From positions 109,219,431-109,283,430 of the forward strand of contig CM053146.1 of the NCBI GenBank assembly GCA_028571685.1: a DNA stretch of 64,000 bases. Reading direction: 5' to 3'. Every line of letters begins with the position of its first letter. Position 1 is the stretch's first letter. A program made the translations under genes and the position numbers. The stretch is from Heterohyrax brucei. Taxonomy: Eukaryota > Chordata > Mammalia > Hyracoidea > Procaviidae. Shown here one piece after another: positions 23,868 through 36,647 of the stretch. The notes under the pieces were generated by a model. It was not told where the DNA came from. It ran no database searches and saw only the letters and a program-made list of their open reading frames with translations.

Positions 23868-24810
23868 GTGAGTAATCTGGCTCAGGAACTGTAATTTACT
23901 GTACTTGAGCTGTTCTTATATAGGCAAAAGCATCAGATGGAAAACGTTTATTTAATGCATAAACACCACAGAACAACTCTCCAGCACACTTTTTAAAGCC
24001 CTCCAGGCAGAAGCATCTATCTTGGGAATAAAAAAGAAGAGAAAGAATTTGAATAAAAAGAAACCTGATTCACATAATTTATTGGAGTTTGAAGGTGGCC
24101 TAGAAGTATCTGAACAATATAGGACAAAATTGCAGCAACAACAAAAAGATCTCAACAAGTGATCCTTTTGAGAAGTCCCATGAAGGTTAATACTGTGAAT
24201 GCCACTAAGAAAACAAAATATTTTCCAGTGTCATTATAAAATAAGAAAAATTTCTTTAACAAAGCCCGGAGGCATCTTACATAAATTTAGTGACAGAATC
24301 CTAGGATCCTGTTCTTGGGTATCTTTAAAACTAGAATTAAGAAATGGCTCATAGGTGTGATTTGAGCCCTGCCCTGAGCTGCATCTTCTTTCGGTGGAAG
24401 ACATGTCCTTGAATCCCATACATTTATTTTCTCATGTCCATAATTAGAATGAAGTATCTGTTGGTAAAGCTTAAAGTTACCAACAATAGAAAAAATATTC
24501 TCGGTATGTCAGGGCTCTTCATTTTCAGCTAACGGAAACCCAAGTCATACTAGCTGAAAGACAACAAAGGCAGTGTACTGACTGATGTGAATAAAAATTC
24601 CAAGGGGAAATTTCTTCAGGGAAATTGGATTTTAAGCCCAAATTATGTCACCAGGACTCAGTGTCTCTCTTCTCTCCTTCGTTTTCTCATGTCCTAGCTC
24701 CCCTCCTTTTCTTGGTGTCTCCTACAGTGTCCTAGTTTGTGTCATTCTTGGCTTCATTCTTAGGTCCCAGCTCTCTGTGTGGCAGCAGAGATGATCCCTG
24801 GCAGCTCCAA

Positions 24811-24962
24811 AGCCACTTCTGTCCAGTCAGTTCCAACACATAGCAACCCTGTAGGTCAGAGTAGAACTGCTCCATAGAGTTTCCAAGGAACACGTGGAGG
24901 ATTTGAACTGCCGACCTCTTGGTCAGCAGATGTAGCACTTAACCGCTACAGCACCAGGGTTT
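24811..24962 (-). repeat. AfroSINE, reverse
   Basis: ccagtcagttccaacacata opens the copy and accgctacagcaccagggtt closes it. Well preserved. Confidence 0.9.
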
Positions 24963-25204
24963 CCATAATCCTTAGTCCCTGCAGTCCCAGGGGAGGCTTT
25001 GTTTCCAGTAGTTTCCACAAAAGTCCACAGACTAATTCCCATTGGCTAGGTTGAGTTATACATCCTATCCCTGAAGTAATCACTGACTAGAGATTTGGAG
25101 TTATGTGCTTGCTGGACAGGAGTGAGGTGAACATCACTTGATCTCCACAGACTGAGCGTTGAAGAACAGTGGTTCCTTGGAGGAAATTAGGGTGGTAACA
25201 TCAA

Positions 25205-25370
25205 AAGGAAAACCCCAGTGTTGTAGTGGTTAAGCGCTATGGCTGATAGCTAAAAAAAGTTGGTGGTTTGAATCCACTAGGTGCTCCTTGGAAACCTTAT
25301 GAGGAGGTTCTGCTCTGTCTTATCAGTTCACTATGAGTTGAAATCAACTCTACAACAAAGGGTTTTAACA
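25205..25370 (+). repeat. AfroSINE, forward
   Basis: It is complete from aaaccccagtgttgtagtgg, with B box ggtttgaatccactagg, to the tail tgagttgaaatcaactctac. Confidence 0.9.
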
Positions 25371-25456
25371 TCAGTAGAAAAGAGGAAGATGTAGGATGAA
25401 GAAGTCACGTCTCCACACTGCCTAGGCTCCTATAACATGTGTCTCATTGCCTTCTG

Positions 25457-25981
25457 TGTTAGCCAGCTAGGGTTGCTCTAACAGAAATACCACAGAGTGG
25501 GTGACTTTAACAAAGGAAAGTTTATTCTTACACAGTCTGGTAGGCTGCAAGTCCAAATTCAGGATGTCCGCTCCAGGGGAAGGCTTTCCCCCTCGTCAGC
25601 TCTGGAGCAAAGTCCTTGTGTTGTTATCAGTCTTTGTTCAGGCAGCATCTTGGCACAGGAGCCTCAGGTCTGAAGGACTCACTCTTCTTCTGGTTCTGCT
25701 TTTTTGATGGTGTGAGGTTCCCAATTCTCTGCTTGCTTCCTTTACCTTTTATTTCTTGTAGGATGAAAGGATAAAGGGTTTTACAAGCCATACTCCAGGA
25801 AAATTCCCTTTACAGTGGAGCAGAGAGGTAATCCTATGAAGGGATTTATATTCCAACCCTAATCCTTTAACATACAGCATCAGAAAATCACAAAATGGAA
25901 GAAAATCATAAAATATTGAGAGTCATGGCACAACCACATGGCTACACGTATTTTAGGGGGGACACAATTCAATCTCTGACA
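25457..25981 (-). mobile_element. LTR of an ERVL/MaLR-like retroelement, reverse (3' LTR)
   Basis: On the minus strand it begins tgtcagagattgaattgtgt and ends with tagctggctaaca, so it has the TG...CA borders of an LTR. The block next to the TA-rich end resembles the MLT/MST class. It shares its R-U5 side (about 230 bp) with the second LTR at 27065-27491 but not its U3 side. It is a solo-sized 525-bp LTR. This is an ancient endogenous element without viral coding capacity. Confidence 0.7.
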
Positions 25982-27064
25982 TCCCACCCTTTGGCACCCC
26001 CAAAATCACATCTTTGATACAGGCAACACATTCATCCCGTAATACCAAAATCATGTTCATCCTACATGATAAAAGCCCAGTGCCGTCAAATAGAAGTCTT
26101 AAATCAGTTCCAAGTCCAAAATTCAAAAGTTCCTCTGTATCTGTGAAACCTAGAATACAAGCAGTCTGCTTCCGAACCTACGATAGCAGAACAGGCACAA
26201 ATCAGACATTCCGTTACAGATGGAGAAGGAAGGTCAAACAGGCAACAAATAAGTCAGCAAAACACATTACTTTAGCCCTCAAAGTTTTGACTATAATCCT
26301 CTGCTTTCTGAGACCACTTGCAGATTAGCCTTGCCCTCCTGACTCTAGGTATTGGCCACACTCCCTGGGTTCTGAGTGGAGACCCCTGGCCCTGTGCTAC
26401 AGCTGTGCCTAGAAAGGCCTGCTTGGACAGCATATCTGCCCCTTGGCTTAAGGTGCACCCTAAGCCCAACTGAGTGGCCGTTCCACCCTTACAAACACAG
26501 GACACCATGGCTCCACCCTTTCAAACCCCTGAAGTCTTGGCCATACATTTGAGACTGAGGCAGCTCACCTTCTTGTGCTCTTTGGCTCTTCAGTTCTGCT
26601 TCCTATGACCTCATGGCCCAGACCACAGGCCCACATTTGCTCTGCTGGGGCAAGTATTCCAAAGCACTGTAGCTCCACCGATTCAAGTGCCCAGAGGCAC
26701 CCACTCCGTCACATACTCTCCTGCACACAGGCACTCAACTCTCCTGCTCTGTGGGTCAACAAGCCTAGCTCCACTGATTCAAGTGCCAAGAGTCACCCCA
26801 CACTGCCAGGAAACCATTGTGCACAGGCACTCAGCTCTCACTCTTTGGCTCAGCTCCAGTGCTGTTTTGCACTGCTCTGGTTCTTCTGCTGCCTATCTGC
26901 TGCCGTTGGTCCTCTGCTGTTTCTCACCATCTGTGCCTTCTTCAGTATTAAGGGTTCTCCTTGGTTCCTTCTGAGTCTTCTACTCACTCACAGTTTCAAA
27001 GCCACTTCCACATTTTGAGTATTTGTTAGAGCAGCGTGCCACTCCGTTGGTACTAAATTCTATT
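25982..27064 (-). mobile_element. Internal region of the LTR relic, reverse
   Basis: It lies between the two LTRs. On the minus strand, right after the 27-kb LTR, it begins tttagtaccaacggagtggc, which resembles the primer-binding-site sequence following LTRs of MaLR elements. The rest, 1.08 kb, has no recognisable gag or pol coding. The open frame at 26575-27018 is incidental and repeats short blocks such as attcaagtgcc. Confidence 0.55.
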
Positions 27065-27491
27065 TCAGTCAGCTATCTCTGCTCTAACAGAAATACCACA
27101 AAGTGGATGGCCTTAACAAAGAAAAGTTTATTCTTACACATTCCAGTAGGCTACAAGTCTGAATTCAGAACGTCTCTTCCAGGGAAAGGCATTCACCCTT
27201 GATGGTTCTGGAAGAAAGTCCTTGTGTTACATCAGTCTTTGTTTAGGGTGTATCTTGGCACAGGAACCTCAGGTCTGAAGGACATGCTTTTATCCCAATG
27301 CTGCTTTCTTAATCAAGCAAGCGTTTCTCTTTATATGAGAACACTCAGAAAGGATTAGGTTTAGGACCCACTTTACTCTGGCATGGCCACATTAGCATAA
27401 AAAAAGAAGGCCTGTTTGCAAATGGGATCCTAATCACAGATACGAGGACTAAGACTTCAGTGTATCTTTTTTGGAAATCCAGTCCATAACA
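27065..27491 (-). mobile_element. Second LTR of the ERVL/MaLR-like relic, reverse (5' LTR)
   Basis: Its outer end reads, on the minus strand, tgttatggactggatttcc. It shares gctctaacagaaataccaca, gaaaagtttattcttacaca and gtccttgtgttacatcagtc with the LTR at 25457, then diverges completely in U3. It is shorter, at 427 bp. Confidence 0.65.
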
Positions 27492-28534
27492 GGAAGGTAA
27501 AGATGTTGTACAAATGAAAGATCTTAGTATTATTGATATTCTTTTGTTTAAATTTTTAAGTTGTAGCACTTTGCCAATCTCCCCGTAAGTCGCCCTAGTA
27601 CTTATAAACACACCCATCTGTAGCCCTGTTCTCTGGAAGTGGGCCAGCAAATGTTTTCTGTAAAGGGCAGACACAAAATATCGAGGCACTGGGGGCCATT
27701 CAGTCTCTGCGCAGCTACTCAGCTCAGCTCTTGTGTCTCAGAAGCAGCAACAAGCATACAGAAAAGGCAGGGAGCCAGATGTGGCTGGCGAGGGTCGTTG
27801 TTTTCCAGCCCCTGTCTAGAGGCATTAGTTGGCTGCTCAGAGAAGACCACTCTGCCTTGTTCTTTTGTCTGGCATTTTAGAAGAAACTCTCACTCCAAGG
27901 TCCCTGTATGATACCTTCCATCTGAGTGACTCACATACTAATGGACAAAGTGTAGCCTTGACCTCAGATGACCTCTCTCCTCCAGCTGCTCTTGAGTGCT
28001 TTTTATTTTTTTTCTTCCCTAGTAAAATGAACATCACATGGGTCATGAGACATCTTGAAATTTATAATAGATTGTTTTGAGTGTTTCCTCGTTTCTGAGC
28101 AGCTGGAAGGATAGGGCCAGGAAGCTCAGCACCCACGCAAGTTGTGTATCTTTTGCTGTGTCTGTAATTCAGATTGCATTTTGAAAGGGTGGAGAGAATC
28201 ACCTCTGAATGAGTTCTGCCAAACAGTACTGCTGTCTAAAAGTCATCTGCTTGGCAAAATGGAACTTTTCTTCTGAAATGAAGAGGAAAAAATTAAGTCA
28301 ACCATTTTCTGCGTGCTGTTGCTACAAAATGAGTTAATGCCAGCACTTGTTTTCAAAACCATCCTGTAATAAAATAATTGCATATATATTAGCTTAAAAA
28401 TAAAGCCTCAGTGCTGTTTCTCAACCCTTTACATGCATTGTTGCCTGGTGGAAACCCTTTGCCAGTGTTTGAAGTAAGCCTCCAGCCCACCCAGTGTTCT
28501 GACGTACTTGAATAAAAAGCCTCCTCATTTTCTG

Positions 28535-28685
28535 GAAACCTTGGTGGTGTAGTGGGTTACGTGCCACGTCTGCTAACCAGAAGGTCAGCGGTTCAAACTA
28601 CCACGTGCTCCTTGGAAATTCTGTGAGACAGCTCTGCTCTGTCTTATAGGGTCACTATGAGTTAGACTCAACGCTGTGGGTTCTT
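28535..28685 (+). repeat. AfroSINE, forward
   Basis: aaaccttggtggtgtagtgg opens it, followed by B box ggttcaaactacc and the tail atgagttagactcaacgctg. Confidence 0.9.
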
Positions 28686-28885
28686 ATTTTCTAGTAGTGA
28701 GAAAAGATGAATTTGAGGGGTTGTGGTGTTCTTGAAAGTATCAGTAGCTTAAAGGTTTTAAAAACGGAAACTTAACCTGTTGGTAGTAAAATAGGCCTTA
28801 AGGATGTTGAGTGTGGCCCATTGAGTTACTACCTCAGGAGTACATTGGAAGATGCCTCCAGATTCAGAGGACACAGAGCAAGTCC

Positions 28886-29045
28886 TGGAAGCACTGTGGC
28901 GCAGTGATTAGTAGCTCAGCTGCTAACCAAAAAGGTTGGCATTTTGAACCCACCAACTGTTCCTTGGATACCCTGTGGGGAATTCTCCTGTATCTTGTCG
29001 GGTAGCTGTGAGTCAGAATCAACTTGACGGCAACAGGATTTTTGG
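28886..29045 (+). repeat. AfroSINE, forward
   Basis: It is complete: gcactgtggcgcagtgatta, gctgctaaccaaaaaggttg and the tail agtcagaatcaacttgacgg caac, then a short T/G run. Confidence 0.9.
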
Positions 29046-30208
29046 GGGGGGCAGGTAGAACAAGTCTTCTGGAGAGTTCCTAAGAGAGAGCCAACCCCCA
29101 GATGGCTGCCAAGTCATCTGATGCATAAGCAGCGTGAACACGGGCGTTCCAACCCCAGCTCGCCATCTTCTGTCCTTTGGGCCTCTCATTTCTCTCAGCC
29201 CCAAAGTATGTAACAAGCATTGTATGCAGCTTGGAAATCTTAGGTAAAAAATTGTGAGTACTCACTTTGCTGCCCAAATGTCAGTATAAGTTGAGCCCTG
29301 CCTGACCACGTTGCCTAAGAAATACAGCTGGGTTCCTGGGAGATGCCACTTGTTTGTGCACGCTCTGTCCCATGTGAGCACACATCAGGGTCAAGTGATC
29401 CCAAGGTTTGTCCTTTCCGACTGAGCTGTGCAGAATATCTTGTTCAGTACGGTTACTGAGGTCAGTCATTAAGCAGGTAAAGTATAAAATCCAAGTTGGT
29501 GTTGAACCAGAACACAGTGTCACTGGACTAAGTGACCACAGCATGAGCAGTCTCATTTTCCCAGAAAGAATACGGGACTTGTGAGGGGAGCAGAGATGAC
29601 ATAATGCTCTCAGAATACATTTTAACAGAAAATAAATTTTGCAGCAAGAGGATCTGTATGAAAAGTCACATCAGGAACTAACACGAAACAGCTGGTTTCT
29701 TTTCTATGTGATTGGCCCCCTACCACAACTGGAAAATATTCATCCTTTGGAATCATAGCTGCCAGATTTAATTGATTTGTGTGCAAACTAGTCTAGCTTC
29801 TCATCTCAAGTCTGTGTGTGTGTCCAAGTTGATTGTGAAGGCTTAAAACGAGCAATAAAACATTAAAAAAACATGCAGAAAGGCGAATACTTGATCATCC
29901 TGCCATATGTTGAGGGAGAAAGCATTCTAAAATACAGCTGTAAAAGTTCCATTAGGTGCTGTTGTCAGTTTAGCATATAATTAAAAGTAGTCTTAGAGAA
30001 AATGGAAGACAGCAATGAGCCGGTAGAGTTGAGAGTATATTGGAGCCAGGGCACAGGGGTCTCAGGTTGCAGAGAACAGGGGCTCGTGGGAAGCAGTAGT
30101 TTTAGGGTTTCCAAGAATGGCTTATGGATTTGTTCTTCCAAATAGGAAAGAGAAACCAGATAAATCATGTGTCCTGTGTAAAGGGGCCAGATATGTTCTT
30201 ATGCCTCA

Positions 30209-30229
30209 TTTTTTTTTTTTTTTTTTTTT
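30209..30229. repeat. T21 homopolymer
   Basis: A run of 21 T on the + strand. It could be the poly(A) of a lost reverse-strand retroposon, but no element is recognisable beside it. Confidence 0.8.
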
Positions 30230-30679
30230 CCTAAAGCAGGGCCTATCCAAGCTCAAGAACAATTTAGAAAGTTCAGGGATCTCAGCTTCCCCATCCCAAC
30301 CCCTGCCTGCTTCCCCTTTTTCTGTCTGCTTTCCCTCCGTCTTGCGGTTTCCTCCCTTACCGCAAAGATAGAATGAACTTCCTGCTGCTCCCTTGCAGGC
30401 CAGGAGTCCTCTACCCTGCCACCTCCATCGGGGTGGTGGCCCTGTGATGGATTTCCATAACCCTTTCCTTTTTTTCGTAGATGTTGAAACTTATCTGTCT
30501 CATGTCACTGATAACACCATCCTCTTGGTGATGGCATATTCTCCCTTCCAAAGAGACTTATCTGTTTGCCATCGTATTAAAAACTGCTCTTTCAAGACTC
30601 TCACCCCAAACAAAGGAATAAGTCTGAAAGTGAGAAATTGAGGCAGAAGAAAAAGCTGTTGAGATAGGTATATCTTTTT

Positions 30680-30888
30680 CACAACCAGTCCCACTGCTGT
30701 CAAGTCAATTCTGATGTACAGCGACCCTATAGGACAGACTATAACTGCTCTGTGGGGTTTCCAGGGCTGTAAATCTTTAGGGAAGCAGACTGCTATATCT
30801 TTCTTTCACAGAGCATCCAGGACATTCAGGCTTGACAGTAGCTTGGTTAGCAGCTGAACGCTTTTAACCGCTGCACTACCAGTCCACT
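30680..30888 (-). repeat. AfroSINE, reverse, long variant
   Basis: It contains gtcaagtcaattctgatgta, gaagcagactgctatatctt and aaccgctgcactacca. Confidence 0.87.
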
Positions 30889-31024
30889 CCTAGCTTCTTC
30901 AGTCATCCCTCAGATCATACTGTAACCAGGCCTCTGATAGAGCACAGAAGCCCTGCAGGTAGCCAAGCAGAACCACACACACACCATCAGTGTGGTTGGC
31001 AGAGTGGCCCAGACACAGGATTGT

Positions 31025-32235
31025 TATTATTGTTAGGCACCGTCAAGTTGGTTCTGACTCATATCGACCCTGTGAAACACTGCTTGGTCTCATGCCATGT
31101 CCACAATCATTTTTATGCTTAAGCCCATTGTAGCGGCCACTGTGTCCATCTCATCAAGTGCCTTCCTCTTTTTTGCCAGCCTTCCACTCTACCAAGCATG
31201 ATGTCCTTCTCCAGCGACTGATTCCATTTGACAACATATCCAAAATATATAAGATTCAGTCTTGCCATCTTTGCTTCCAAGGAGGACTCTGGTTGTACTT
31301 CTTCCAGAACAGATCTGTTTGTTCTTGTGGTGGTCCATGGTACATTGAACATTCTTCCCTGACACCACAATTCAAAGGCATCAGTTGTTCTTCTGTCATC
31401 TGTGTTCATTGTCCAGCTTTTGCATGTATATCATGCAATTGAAAATACCATGGCTTGGGTCAGGCACACTTTAGTCCTCAAGGTGATGTCTTTACTTCTC
31501 AACTCTCCAAAGAGATCCTTTGCAGCAGATTTTCCCAGTGCAATGCGTCTTTTCTATTTTTGACTGCTGCTTCCATGGATATGATTGTGGACCCAAGTGA
31601 AATGAAACCCTTGACAACCTCAGTCCTTTCCCTGTTCATGATGATCTTGCTTACTGGTCTAGTTGTGAGGAATTTTGTTTTCTTGATGTTGAGGTATAAT
31701 CCATACTGAAGGCTGTGCTCCGTGATCTTCATTGGTGTTTCAGATCATCTTCACTTCCAGCAAGTAAGGTGGTGTCGTCTGTCTAACACAGGTTGTTAAG
31801 AAGTCGTCCTCCAGTCCTGGTGTGTCATTTTTCTTCGTATAATCCAGCTTCTCAGATTATTTGCTTGGCGTACTGATTGAAAAGGCGTGGTGAAAGGATA
31901 AAACCATGATACACACCTTTCTGACTTTAAACCATGCAGTGTCCCCTTGTTCTGTTCGTAGGACAGACTCTTGATCCATGTACAGATTCCTGAGGAGCAC
32001 AACTAAGTGTTCTGGAATTCCAATTTTATTCAATGTTAGCCATAATTTGTTACAATTCACAGTCGAATGCTCTTGCATAGTCAGTGAAACACAGGTAAAC
32101 GTCTTTCTGGTATTCTCTGCTTTCAGCCAAGATCCATCTGACATCAGCAGTGATATCCCTGGTTCTACATCCTCTTCTGAATCCAGCGTGAATTTCTGGC
32201 AGTTCCTTGTCGCTATACTGTAGCAGACACAGAAT
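31025..32235 (-). mobile_element. RTE-clade LINE, 3' 1.2 kb with reverse transcriptase remains
   Basis: Read on the minus strand it encodes RTE reverse transcriptase pieces in order: AGFRRGCRTRD and CFTDYARAFDC (32050-32200), a NIKKTKFL block (31690), and DAFELWCQGRM to GRHLMRWTQWP near the C-terminus (31170-31390). The pieces lie in different frames with stops. The catalytic YADD box is degraded: only the DD codons remain (31774-31779), with a stop just before them (31783-31785). It closes with the SINE-like tail (gttaggcaccgtcaagttgg on +). It is 5' truncated. Confidence 0.9.
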
Positions 32236-32834
32236 AGATGTCATAATGGTGACGTTTTAAACTTGGGTCCTTTGTCTGGGATGTGAGCTTGAGAAGGCCT
32301 TCCAAATGGGATGCTGCCAGTAGGACCATCACATTTTTAAAACAGTTGTTGTGCTAATCTTCTCATATGCCCAGTTTGCTGCTCTGTGGATGCCCAAATA
32401 TTATAAAATTGTTGGCGATTATGTTCTTGGAACCACTTTAGTCTGAGTCCAAATAAGACCATTTTTCTTGACTTTTTCAGGCGTATCAAACACATAGGAT
32501 TGTCCTCTCATTGGTGGGATGGTTTTTTTACCCTTACATCCACTAAAATTGTAACCGCCTTTGTGAGTTTCTAGAAAGTGCTAAAAGTCGAAATTTTGTG
32601 TGTCGTTCTGGACTTTTTTTTCATTCTCTTTTGTGAATAACTTAACATTGACTGAAAGATGATGCCTGTAAATTAACATTCTCAGCACACCAAAGTATAT
32701 GTGTGTGTGCTGTAATTAAAAACACTTAGAGCTTTGTGACCATCCATTGCCTAAGTCCTTCTTCCTTCCCCCAGAGAGACTGATTTACCAGGGAGAAAGA
32801 TGTGCCAGTCTGCTTCTGTACAGATTACAACCTT

Positions 32835-32915
32835 GGGTCAGTTAGCTCTGCTCTATCCTGTATGGTCACTGTGAGTCAGAATCGACTCAGTGGCAATGAG
32901 TTTGGTTTTTTTGTT
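32835..32915 (+). repeat. AfroSINE, forward, 5' truncated
   Basis: Only the 3' half is present: gctctgctctatcctgtatg and gagtcagaatcgactcagtg, followed by a T-rich end. Confidence 0.85.
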
Positions 32916-33040
32916 GTTATTGTTGACAGTGATGTCAAGAATAGGAGGTTTACAAGGAACCTTGAGTATTTTCTTGTGCACCTGTGCTGGGAGACCACTG
33001 ACTGAGAGCCTTGCAAAGTGAGTTATACATCTGAGGCTAG

Positions 33041-33248
33041 AGCAGTAGTTGATGATGGGATGATTTGTCCCCAGGAACATTTGGCATGTCTGGAAGTATT
33101 TGTCACAACTGAGAAGAAGGGGGTCCTGTCGACATCTATTGGATAGAAGCCAGGGGCCCTGGTAAACATCCTACTATGTGCAGGACAATCTCATAACAAA
33201 AAATTATTCAGCTCAAAATATCAGTAGTGCCAAGGAGGAGAAAGTCTG
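33041..33248 (-). mobile_element. MER20 hAT-Charlie nonautonomous transposon, reverse
   Basis: It contains tttgtccccaggaacatttg, gcatgtctggaagtatttgt, cacaactgagaagaaggggg and tatcagtagtgccaagg, in the order of MER20 read backwards. Near full length (about 220 bp). Confidence 0.8.
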
Positions 33249-33590
33249 AGTGAAAGGAAGAATGTGTCTGCTCTATCTCCCCGAAGGAAAGGCAGACTCA
33301 TTCTCCTTTGCAGCACTCCAGAGTCTCTCCCCAATACCCAGAGCCCCTCAAAAGCTGCCACTGGAGACAAGAGGGAGGGGATCTTATTTCTAATCATTTA
33401 CATTCATGAAAGACTATAATTCCTTCCGTTTTCGTATCAGTACAGTAGGAAAATCATTTTCTCATGCTGCTGGAAACATAAACCTTCTAGCTACACATTT
33501 TAAAGGTTAGCTTATATTTGTGTCTCCTTCAAACTAGAAAAACAATTATATTGAGGTATCAAAAATATAGGGCTTTTTTTTTTTCCTGTC

Positions 33591-33730
33591 TATTTTTCGT
33601 TATAGAATTCAACTCAGTCTTTAGAAGAAAATGGAGAAATTGAGAACTGAAGAGTTTTGTATATTTTTCATTATGGAATTCAACTCAGTCATTATAAGAA
33701 AATGGAAAAATTAAAAACTGAAGGTTGTAG
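33591..33730. repeat. 71-bp tandem duplication, two units
   Basis: Unit 1 starts tatttttcgttatagaattc at 33591 and unit 2 starts tatttttcattatggaattc at 33662. Both contain aattcaactcagtc and agaaaatgg. I count about eight substitutions over the first 62 bases. Confidence 0.88.
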
Positions 33731-36647
33731 CTAATGATACACAATCCCTTTCGTTAGCCGTTATGTGGCCACTGCCTCTCTCTCATTTTGCAATAAAAGC
33801 AAAGATCACAGTGGGAACCGGGATTAGGATGAAGCTCTGAGGCAGTAAGGATGGGTACAGTAGGGCATTGTTTCGTTAAGAGACTGTTGGGAGAGTTCCT
33901 CTTTTTCCTTGGCTTCAGCTCAGCAGCACTGTGACTTCATGTTCCCTGGCATGCACAGTGTATGTTCAGATATTCTGATGTCAGGGCATGCTTGGGTTTG
34001 CCAACACTTGTAGTATTTAAACTGAATGAAAACAAAGTCTTTTTTCCATTTCTTTTGGTACAATAGTGGTCGAACAAATACTTGTTGACCATTTAACCAC
34101 CTTCCCTTAATTCGAAGAATCATTGGCATTGTAGAGTATATATATTTTGATAGGAATCGGGGAAAATATGAATTACATGAAACAAATCCTAGAAGTAGAT
34201 ATGTGTCACAAAATAACTGTTGTGACAGTGAGCAGACTTGACGTCTCAGTTCAGTCACATGGAGGATGTTGCTAGAACTGTGGGTAAGGAGTAGAGGTTC
34301 CAGGCTGAATCCTTCCTAGCATGTATACCAGAACCAGAGTTGTCTGAAACGGTGTAGTTATGATGCTTTTCTGTGTGTTGTTCAACAAGGAATGTTGATG
34401 AGATGACCAGTAGGAGAGCTGATGTGAGGAGCCTTTTCGGCTACTCCACATTGTCATGATAATTTTACAAAGATTTCAGTTTCTTATGAAAGTATCAGCA
34501 ATGTGTTAAGTCATCACTATGTTTTACAGCTCCTTAGACTAAAGATCTAATGAATGTGAAATCAAGGGATGTTTTTATAGTATTTTAAAGAGCATTAATA
34601 AAAGGTCTCTGTATCCTTGTGCTCTTGAAAATGAATACAGTGTTGCCATTTATCAAAACCTGTACAAACAAGACTTGCCTGACTAATAATCCCTTTCCTT
34701 CTCATTAAATGGTTTTTCTGAGTGACCCCCTGCTTGTGACTTGTAGAAGGCACTAGACAAAGGAAATTAAATAAGCTTGTTTCTGCTCTCTACCCCCACT
34801 ATCTGATAGAATTCCAGAATATTAAAAGCACACAGGATGGCAATGAACATACACCTGCAAAGGCTATCAGGAGAGCATAACAGAAGAGGCCAATAAATGC
34901 ACTGACAGGTCAGGAGCGCCGTGTGTGCGTAGTTTTGTTGCTGGCGTAGCTGACAAACTGCCCAGAAGGGCTCCTTTCCTCACTCTGCACCAGTTTCATA
35001 AACAGAAATAAGTTCTAGAATCTGTGCGGAAACTGTGAAAAGGGCAAATCCCACCTAACGTGGAGAAACTCAAGGTTCCAGTGACTTTGTGACTAAGACA
35101 AGCCCCAGTGGAACAATGTATTTCAGATCCTGCCTCCCCACACTGCTGGGTTTGTGAATGAGTGTCATTCTAAATAGGCGTAGCTCGTTCTTGGGAGTTA
35201 AAAAGCTCCACTTTTCCTATTTCCTTTCCTCCCAGAGGTTTTTCTCTGCATTAGATGTTTCCCCAGGGCCACTGCAAGGACCAAACGAATTTGTTGACAT
35301 GAAGGAAGAGCAACTTGGTAAATATCAAAAGTACAGAACTGGCTTTTTTGGCTTTGGTACTGTGCCCCGGAAGCCAGCACGAATGGGATCTTGCAGGTGT
35401 GGGCTTGCTGGGCTCTCCGTGTGGATTTCCTTCATCCGTTCAGTGTCAGAAGGCAGCCCTCTTGTTCCTGCATCCTTCAGGGGGCGAGGGGCCGGGGTGG
35501 CATGGGCCACAACAAGAGGTGGAGGACAAGAAGGTGAAGCTTGAAATCAGAAAAGATTTCTGAATCTGTTCACTGAATGAAGGCCACCAGCTAGCTGGAC
35601 AGCCTGGTAACGGGCTTCTGAAGAGGAATGGCTTCTTTTCATCATAGAGTAGAAATAGTAAAAGAAAGAATTAAGCAAATTGTTCTGTCTGTACATTGCT
35701 ATAGGGGCACCATGTATCCTTTTGTGTGTGGTGTTTTTAATTTACAGTATAATCCATTTTCACTGGGAAAACAAGATGAATGTGCTCTTACAGACTAGTA
35801 TAAACCCAAATTACAGAATAATGCTAAAAGGTGAGATATTCTACATCAAAATTTCAGGATGACTCTTGGAGCTTATTTCTATGTCTTAGGCTGGTAAAGA
35901 GAGAGAGTCCTTTTACACAGTTCAGCAGCTGGCAACAAATGATACAGAAAGCTATACCTGAAGTCACTGTAATAGAATTTCTTTGTATGTGTGTTACGTC
36001 GTTCTCCCAGTGATTCTGAACCTTGGGTTCTAACTAGGCCGTGTTTTAGTAAGAATCACCTTACTCAAGGTTTATTAACCTTGTGTTCAGGCAGCATGAG
36101 ATGCAGAGCTAGAATAGGGTAGAAACCCCATTTCCTCACATTCTTGCTCTGAAGTGGGTTGAGTTTCTTCTGCTGAACTATAAAACAGGGCTACTGCTAT
36201 CGCTTCCTAGTGTTTTTGTGATGATTCATGTACGAGAGAATGTATTGACCAGATCATTCTAGAAAACAGCTAGCGTTGTCCACGGTAGATGTTCAGTAAA
36301 GAAAGGCTGGTTTTCTTCTGTTCTCTATAAACATTGAGTACTTTAGAAAACAATTTTAAGAGAAAAACATTTCAGAGAAATGTTTTTCCTGTAATCAAGA
36401 CACTGAAAAGAAGTTACTGTTCTCTAATTTTGTTATTTCGGTGTGCAGTAGATTTCCCCTGTGAGACAGGAAGCTTCCATCACCCCTCCTTGGTGAAGAG
36501 AAAGGTGAGGCAGTGGGTCCCCGATTCTACATGGTTACAGCTGCCTCCCAGACATCCTCCCTTCTCCCATCTTCCCATGCCTTCCTCCACCTCTCTTTCT
36601 CTCTCATCTTAAACCATCTGTCCATTGGAGGAGTATATGCACCAAGC

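Noticed and set aside
26575..27018. 147-codon open frame in the LTR relic
   Set aside because: It is on the strand opposite to the element and shows short internal repeats, not retroviral protein motifs.
35158..35544. 128-codon open frame possibly a hidden exon or pseudogene
   Set aside because: No recognisable protein and no consistent splice sites; it ends in low-complexity GC-rich sequence.
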